The position numbers and the translations under genes are program-made. From Mermis nigrescens (lineage: Eukaryota; Nematoda; Enoplea; Mermithida; Mermithidae), in contig JAVLUZ010000649.1 in NCBI GenBank assembly GCA_036768485.1, forward strand, positions 1-64,000: a DNA stretch of 64,000 nt, written 5' to 3'. The first letter of the stretch is position 1. Every line of letters starts with the position of its first letter. This document shows positions 58,841 to 64,000 of this stretch, in pieces. The notes beneath the pieces are model-generated. The model was not told the origin of the DNA. It saw nothing but the letters and a program-made list of their open reading frames with translations, and made no database searches.

Positions 58841-59164
58841 GAACCTTCATTACGGAGGGATAGCTTGATCGCCGATGCACGCAAAGAAAATATATTACAC
58901 ATGGAGAAAGAGGAGGAAAGTTTAAAAAATTTACGGCGCAACCTGGTTAGACAATTGAGTAAAAGTGGCCTGGATCGCGAACAGAAAGCGAGTATCATGC
59001 TGGAACCATTAAATGAAGAAGGAATAGAATTTGTAACGAATGAAAATGGAAAAAACGAATACAATTCCGTCGAAGATCAGGGGAAAAAACCGACTGACCT
59101 GACTATAATTTTCAGTTATTTGGCGCCGATGTCGTTCGCAGCTAAAATTCTGTCCACATTTGAG
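58841..59164 (+). CDS. Tyrosine hydroxylase-like, regulatory N-terminal exon
   Basis: 108 codons, phase 0 at both ends. EPSLRRDSLIADARKEN, then a charged helical stretch (EKEEESLKNLRRN), then the start of the ACT domain (LTIIFSYLAP ... KILSTFE). RRDS keeps the RRxS kinase consensus. The donor is weak (GAG|GTTTCG), but splicing there gives a gap-free fit of FE+ACGVIIKHMETR to the family pattern FEENDVNLTHIESR. There is no ATG at the start, so an upstream exon is required. Confidence 0.88.
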
Positions 59165-62100
59165 GTTTCGAGATTAATCTGAATAAGTTTTAATATTCAA
59201 GGATCTCGTATCTAGATAAAATCTCTTTCAACTGCTCCAGACTTGTAACTTCCTCTGAAATCAGTTGAATTGACAAGATTTTCTATTGAAACTGGTTCAA
59301 ACACTCAATGAACCTTATCTGAGGAGTAAAGAGATCCATATCGCGAAGTGTTATAACTATTATTGATTTTTTATTCATATCTCACTCCACTGCTACTAAA
59401 GACTGTTAAAATTACATGAGTAGTCTACGAGAATTATGCATTTCGGGCACTTTCGAATTTCATGCATGAAGTATGACTTCCCTTCGTCCTTAACATTGTT
59501 TGCTCATACCTCTGGATTTTCACTTTACTAAGCAAAATATAGTAAAATATCTTGAATTCTATATTTTTAATATTTTGTACCCAAGCACTAGGCACTTTTA
59601 CATTTCAGTCGGAATGACAGGATGGATTTCCGAATTATTAATACATGTATTTGAGAGTTAAATATCTTTATGACCTACCATTTCTTTCGCAGGTCCTTGA
59701 GTGCTCGTCCATGATTTTCTGTATGTTCATAAATGAGTGCGAAACATAGGTGCACAGCATGACCGGTCTGAGGGTGTCAGATCGACCAAAGAAGAGTTTT
59801 AGCCTGAAGGCTTCTGGGCTAAAATAGATATAGCAGAAGAATAGCATTCACTGATAGTTTTCAAGTAGATTTCAAGCACATGTGCAAGGGAGTTGTAATT
59901 TTAATTCATTTTCGAAAATTCAGAAAATTTTCCCTCCTGTTATCCATCCTTACAGACCTCCTAACTTCCTGCAATAACAGGTCTGATAGCACATGTGCGT
60001 AACTAGAAATAAGGAAGATTTTATATGTCGATAGTCTCATATTTTGTTGTAAATGAAGTTAATAAAAATAATAACATAAAGGTTATTAATATTAATATTA
60101 TTATTAATGTTATTGATATTAATAATTATTTTACTTATGATTATTATTGTTATTATTATTATTACTATTGCTGTTATCTTTGCTGATTTTTGTATTCAGG
60201 CGTGCGGTGTAATCATAAAGCACATGGAAACAAGGGTCCGTTCAGAAGACCAATTTGACGATAAATGCTTCGATATTCTAATTTGTTGCTGCAGTACAAA
60301 GGATCAATTTATTGATGCCATAGCTGATTTATACGAATTCAAATCTAGCATTATTGGAGTGAAATTATTTACTGTTACTCCAAAACAAGAAAGTTAATAC
60401 AATTATTCGTGATCTGTCTGTCATTCGGCAATATTTTATTGCACCTTATTCTCTCTTATTTTGATTAAAATGTAAACTAGCAGTCAGATGCTTACGATAA
60501 TACAACGATCGAATTTGGGGGACCGTTTTAATAATGATAAATTTGAAGTTTTTCTGCAGAGATATGGATACCATTGAGCATATTCGATCTTGATAAGTGC
60601 GCGCATGTCCTTTCCAAATTCGAGCCCGATTTAGATAGCAGGCATCCGGTTAGTAAATCTTTATATTTTTGATACATACATTCAATAATATAAACTTTTC
60701 TTCGCGAACAGGGTTTCGCTGACATAGAGTACAAGGAACGAAGAACATTTATAGCTAGTTTGGCGTTCAATTTTCGGTAGTAAGTTACACTTTTGCATTG
60801 ATCACCATCTATCACGTTTTTACTTCCTCATGTATTCGTCAAGTGATCCAAGATTTCCTCGGTTCGGAGTTCAAATTTTGGAAAACTTTTTAGAATAAGT
60901 ACTCATTACTCTTTTTTGCCTGAAAGTTAATTTATTCAAATATTTTAATAATCTGAAATTATTTTCATTTAAATAAATTATCAAAACATTCAACGATATG
61001 AAAATTTCAAAGCAAAATAAATCTTCAGACTTACTACTAAAAGCTTAATAACTGATATCGAAATTCTCAGATTCTCTGGCGCATGCGATAGGATGATTTA
61101 AAAAATGCAAGCTTATACCAAAATCATTTAGAATCGCTAACTGATTAAAGCAAAGACGGATTTAAGGAGAACATGCTTTAGCCCAGTCATCCTCTATTGG
61201 CCCAACATAGTTGGCGGGAAGTATGAATATGTAATTTGAAATTTTCTGTATCGTTTCGTAATTTCACTATTTTTTCGGCATGATTTAGAAATTTTTTTAA
61301 AATTTTTCTCGACATTTAGTGTCAAATGCTTAATGGGATTGTTGTAGGTACGATTATATTGCTCTGAGCGTACAAATCAAGGAAATCGAGCTTTAATGAA
61401 GGTGCTTAAAGTTCTTTCTTCTTAATTTCGCAAATTTCCTGGTGCTTCGCGTTACGAATATGATTCAAAAGTGTTTTATGGGGAGCATAACAATTTTAAA
61501 GTCGTGACACATTTTTTCAGCGAAAATTCAGATAAATTTTCAGCGTTTTGTGCTGGGTATTAGAGAGCGTGTGTCTATTTAGCTCCAAGGGCGCGATTTA
61601 AACACTTCCGTTGTGTAACATTGTATAATTTCAAACGTCTTATACATTTTTCTGCTATTCAAAGGCGCAAAAATTTGAACTTTTAAAAATTTAGCAATTT
61701 TGTGGTGGTGATGTTATTTACTTCTTGACATTTATATTACGTACACCATTCATTTTATGAACGCTTTGATATTTTTTATCAGATCTAAGCACACTTGGCA
61801 ATGAAAGTATAATTGTTGATTATATAATACAAATATTTCAGCTATGAGTCCGATTTACAGTCTCACTTAAGCTTGAATTTAGTCGCACCCGAACTCACTA
61901 CACTACATTTTAGATGAAGTACCGTGGTTTTTTACGGCGTACCCTATACGTATAAGGAAAATTTTTCATTAAAAAAGTTTTACGAAGGCCTTTGTTCACT
62001 TACAAAAAGGATCATAGACAGAATTCTTCTTTTTTTGGAAATAAATGCAGATTATTTCTTATCTCACCATATGTTGTTTCAGTTATCTGTAAACCACATC

Positions 62101-63873
62101 TCATATCCCGAGCGTAATTTCCGCAACTGTTAGCTGACCTTGCCACTCACACACACAACTGGAACAAATTAATGTGCAATTATGCAGATTGAGAACAAAA
62201 GGGCCACTAAAAGCAGTTTGGCCCAGGGCCGCTGAAACCCTAAGCACGGCCCTGACTTCTATAAGGCACCGGCCCGGCACCAACTACTTTTTCGAATGCC
62301 TATAAAATGCAATTGAGTATTAATACGACAGAAATATATATGTTTTTATGTTACTTATATTTAATTTTTATTTAATTTGATGTGAAGTTGTAGATTATAA
62401 TAGTTGAGAAAAACGCCATTGTTGTGATGTTTACTTTTTCACAAAAATTTTACATCAGCAATATATGAAGAAATCAAATTAACTAGCAAATAAGCCAATT
62501 TGAATTAAATAAATCGGTAAATAAAAATAAATATATAGAAAATTAAATAATTCATACGTAAATAAAGAGAGTAGAACAAATAAAAAACTGCTGAAAAAAT
62601 CGAAATAAACAAATAAATTAATAAATAAATACATAGTCAAATTAATAAATGAATTAAGAACTAAATATACATTGTATAAGTAAATTATTGAATTAATAAG
62701 TGAAATAAATAAAAGTGAATACAAACGAATGTGAACAAATCTATAGATAAATTACTGAGTATTATATCATAAATTTTGTTGATCAAGTTTATAGTCCTCA
62801 ATCAGAAGCTATGAAGGAAGCATAATATTCATTTTTTTAGCGGTAATGGCATACCACGTCTTGATTACACCGAAGAGGAAACAAGAACTTGGTGAGCATG
62901 AGCAAAATTAAGTTTAAGACAAGTTATTTCATTTATGACGTCTGAAAGTCGCAGCAGAGGTTTTTTTGGAAGGTTCTGCTGCACTAAAATTAAAATTGAA
63001 ATTCACCACGCTAGAATCATTCTATAATCTCTGCCTCAGAAAAAACATGATAAAAATGGTAATCACGTGTCGTAAGAAGACACCACGTAAGAGAGGGGTT
63101 TCAGAATGGCAACGTGAGAAATTTGTTTGATGAAAATGGCAAAATAAAGGCAAGAATGGATGAAAATTGAAAAATTTATCCAAAAGTGCCCGAAGTTGAT
63201 TAGAAACTGTGGAATAACGTAGTTTTAACGCTATTTTAGCATTTGTGCTATTTTTGAGCTTCCGATTCTTTAGCAGTTTTCATTGATAGCTTTGCGCTAA
63301 TCTAGCTTTAATAGACTAGTAGATACCTGCCGTTCAAAAAAGCAAATGTCATTAAAACACCTTTTCTTATCATCTGTGCGTATAATTATTACGTTACAAG
63401 TAAAAATATAGATTGGAACATATTCTAGCGCGACGCATATTTTTTGCTCGCATTGATCACAAAGTCCATTCGAACACAATATCTCGGATCGATAATCAAG
63501 TTAGAATATATCCTACCGCTGTTAAGCCAAAATTACCTCAAACAGTCTGCCAAGAGAGTAGGATTGTACCAAACATACAATTTCCAGATTTCCGATATGA
63601 AACTCAGTCTTTTTGCCTCTGTCTCTTTTTCCAGCTAACAATTTATTCGAATGTCACCTTATATGAAGGCAATTTTTTTTAAGCGACCAAGTGCCTGATT
63701 GAAAGCTTCGAAATGATACTTTTTTAGGACTGCCGTTTACAGAGAGTTGAAAAAGTTGCGTCCTACTTGCGCTTGTTCAAGTTATAACAATGTGATGGTC
63801 AGGTTGGAATCAAGCGGGTTATATGACGAGAATCACGTTCCTCAGTTGCAGGATGTTTCGGACTTCTTGAAAC
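58841..63873 (+). CDS. Tyrosine 3-hydroxylase-like gene (six exons; both ends incomplete)
   Basis: Aromatic amino acid hydroxylase, best matching tyrosine hydroxylase, the iron- and biopterin-dependent enzyme that makes L-DOPA for catecholamines and cuticle tanning. Exons 58841-59164, 60200-60358, 60562-60648, 60712-60779, 62841-62891 and 63728-63873 join in frame. Diagnostic pieces: RRDSLIADARKEN (equivalent of the PKA-site segment RRQSLIEDARKE), an ACT-type regulatory domain (LTIIFS ... HMETR), LDKCAHVLSKFEPDLDSRHP, GFADIEYKERR, GIPRLDYTEEETRTW and HVPQLQDVSDFLK. F(D/E)PDLD and the RRxSL head favour TH over phenylalanine or tryptophan hydroxylase. Oddities: the near-invariant THAC motif reads TCAC, and WFPR reads WIPL. 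The iron-binding core lies past the right edge. It may be a diverged paralogue; no stop or frameshift breaks the joined exons. Confidence 0.88.
59745..59994. mobile_element. Non-autonomous element in hydroxylase intron
   Basis: Starts CATAGGTGCACAGC, ends TCTGATAGCACAT. The TSD GTGCGAAA / GTGCGTAA (59737-59744, 59995-60002) matches at 7 of 8. Family of 58120-58397. Confidence 0.75.
60081..60177. repeat. Imperfect (ATT)n stretch upstream of an acceptor
   Basis: A TTATTATTATTA-rich run ending about 20 bp before the acceptor at 60199. It doubles as part of the polypyrimidine region. Confidence 0.85.
60200..60358 (+). CDS. Tyrosine hydroxylase-like, ACT-domain exon
   Basis: 53 codons from ACGVIIKHMETR to KSSIIG. 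HMETR corresponds to HIESR/HLETR of the family. Acceptor TTGTATTCAG. Two phase-0 donors are possible, GGA|GTGAAA (60359) or ACT|GTTACT (60374); the second would add VKLFT. CysCysCys at residues 29-31 is unusual in this domain. Confidence 0.85.
60562..60648 (+). CDS. Tyrosine hydroxylase-like, start of catalytic domain
   Basis: 29 codons, IWIPLSIFDLDKCAHVL then SKFEPDLDSRHP. The acceptor is a double AG (CTGCAG|AG|ATA); phase requires the second AG. Donor CCG|GTTAGT. Strongest TH-specific match in the gene. Confidence 0.9.
60712..60779 (+). CDS. Tyrosine hydroxylase-like exon, GFADIEYKERR
   Basis: 22 codons plus 2 bases, separated from the previous exon by only a 63-bp intron. The consensus donor GTAAGT at 60780 gives a split TA|C (Tyr) codon, restoring the family spacing F-x-(Y/F)-(R/K)-Y-G. 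Confidence 0.9.
60780..62840. other. Long hydroxylase intron
   Basis: 2.06 kb, AT-rich. It contains a degenerate palindrome box near 61430 (GGTGCTTCGCGTTACG) with CAAATTTCC beside it, a low-complexity AAATAAAT region at about 62461-62745, and short unsupported open frames. No element borders found. Confidence 0.6.
62841..62891 (+). CDS. Tyrosine hydroxylase-like exon, IPRLDYTEEETRTW
   Basis: 51 bases between TTTTTTTAG and the donor TG|GTGAGC. Completes the split Tyr codon and ends in a split Trp codon. Corresponds to GDPIPRVEYTAEEIATW, with GNG replacing GDP. Confidence 0.9.
62892..63727. other. Hydroxylase intron with repeat fragment
   Basis: The part at about 63080-63250 resembles 46556-46847 and 57865-58397 (AACGTAGTTTTAACGCTATTTTAGC). 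No TSD. The rest is unremarkable. Confidence 0.5.
63728..63873 (+). CDS. Tyrosine hydroxylase-like exon, HVPQLQDVSDFLK (last in window)
   Basis: One base completing Trp, then 48 codons, TAVYRELKKLRPTCAC to VSDFLK, plus one base. Acceptor CTTTTTTAG; proposed donor AAAC|GTACGA at 63874. If this donor is not used, the frame ends at a stop 8 codons later (63897-63899). TCACSSY stands where THACxEY is almost invariant. Confidence 0.82.
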
Positions 63874-64000
63874 GTACGACGGAAATAATAGAAGCATAGC
63901 AACACTGAGATAGAATTGAGACATTAACAATATAAAATTCGATGACTCGTCATTCATTCAAGATTTAAAGAAAATTAATAGATGCATTCTAATTAAATGA
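63874..64000. other. Right edge, presumed hydroxylase intron
   Basis: No match to the expected next exon (TGF.LRPAAG region, which precedes the iron ligands). Confidence 0.5.

Overview
This is an AT-rich metazoan (invertebrate-type) nuclear window. It has two intron-split host genes, one wrecked large mobile element, and a dense crowd of non-autonomous DNA transposons. The best-supported content is: (1) the 5' part of an alpha-spectrin gene on the minus strand (coding exons at 6209-6318, 2452-2640, 1784-1909, 819-959 and 619-702, continuing off the left edge); (2) a tyrosine-hydroxylase-type aromatic amino acid hydroxylase gene on the plus strand (exons from 58841 to 63873, continuing off the right edge); (3) a protein-primed family-B DNA polymerase of the Polinton/Maverick type on the minus strand (35755-38742 and 31142-31960), split by a ~3.8 kb insertion and frameshifted. 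Both host genes are recognised from exon-by-exon protein similarity with consistent intron phases; neither is complete. The species cannot be named. The intron-rich genes and the family composition suggest a protostome, but that is inference.

Layout. 1-6.3 kb: alpha-spectrin, with a three-deep nest of hAT-like elements in its first coding intron, the outermost inserted almost on the splice donor. 7.1-10.7 kb: more hAT-like elements, including a second three-deep nest. 11.6 kb: a 186-bp AT microsatellite. 12.6-17.1 kb: elements carrying TTTGTACATGTACAAA and GC-rich palindromic blocks. 19.0-20.5 kb: a foldback element. 21.7-24.7 kb: a hAT-like element with two more inside. 25-29.2 kb: hairpin repeats, tandem repeats, MITEs. 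29.5 kb: a TATA-led candidate first exon for a small membrane protein. 30.1-38.8 kb: the broken polymerase, an assembly gap, two copies of a long-TIR element and a GTGTAAA-rich block. 40.6-58.4 kb: MITEs, tandem arrays and inverted-repeat elements. 58.8-63.9 kb: tyrosine hydroxylase.

The transposon layer can be read precisely because many elements keep 8-bp target-site duplications (TSDs), the hAT hallmark: TCTACAAT, ATCCCAAC, CAGTCAGC, GGTATTAC, CCCGAAAA, TTGTACAC, TCCACGAC and GATCGCTA are all exact. Two patterns run through these otherwise different families. The first is a recurrent imperfect palindrome close to CGGCGCTTCGCGCCG flanked by A/T tracts, with at least 20 occurrences. The second is a family-specific, low-complexity palindromic array just inside the termini (GGGTACCCG, CCGGGCCCG, GGCTTCGGCC, CGATTC, CCCCGGCC, ACCCGC types). 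These patterns are the most unusual thing in the window. No classical defence system, CRISPR array or operon is present.
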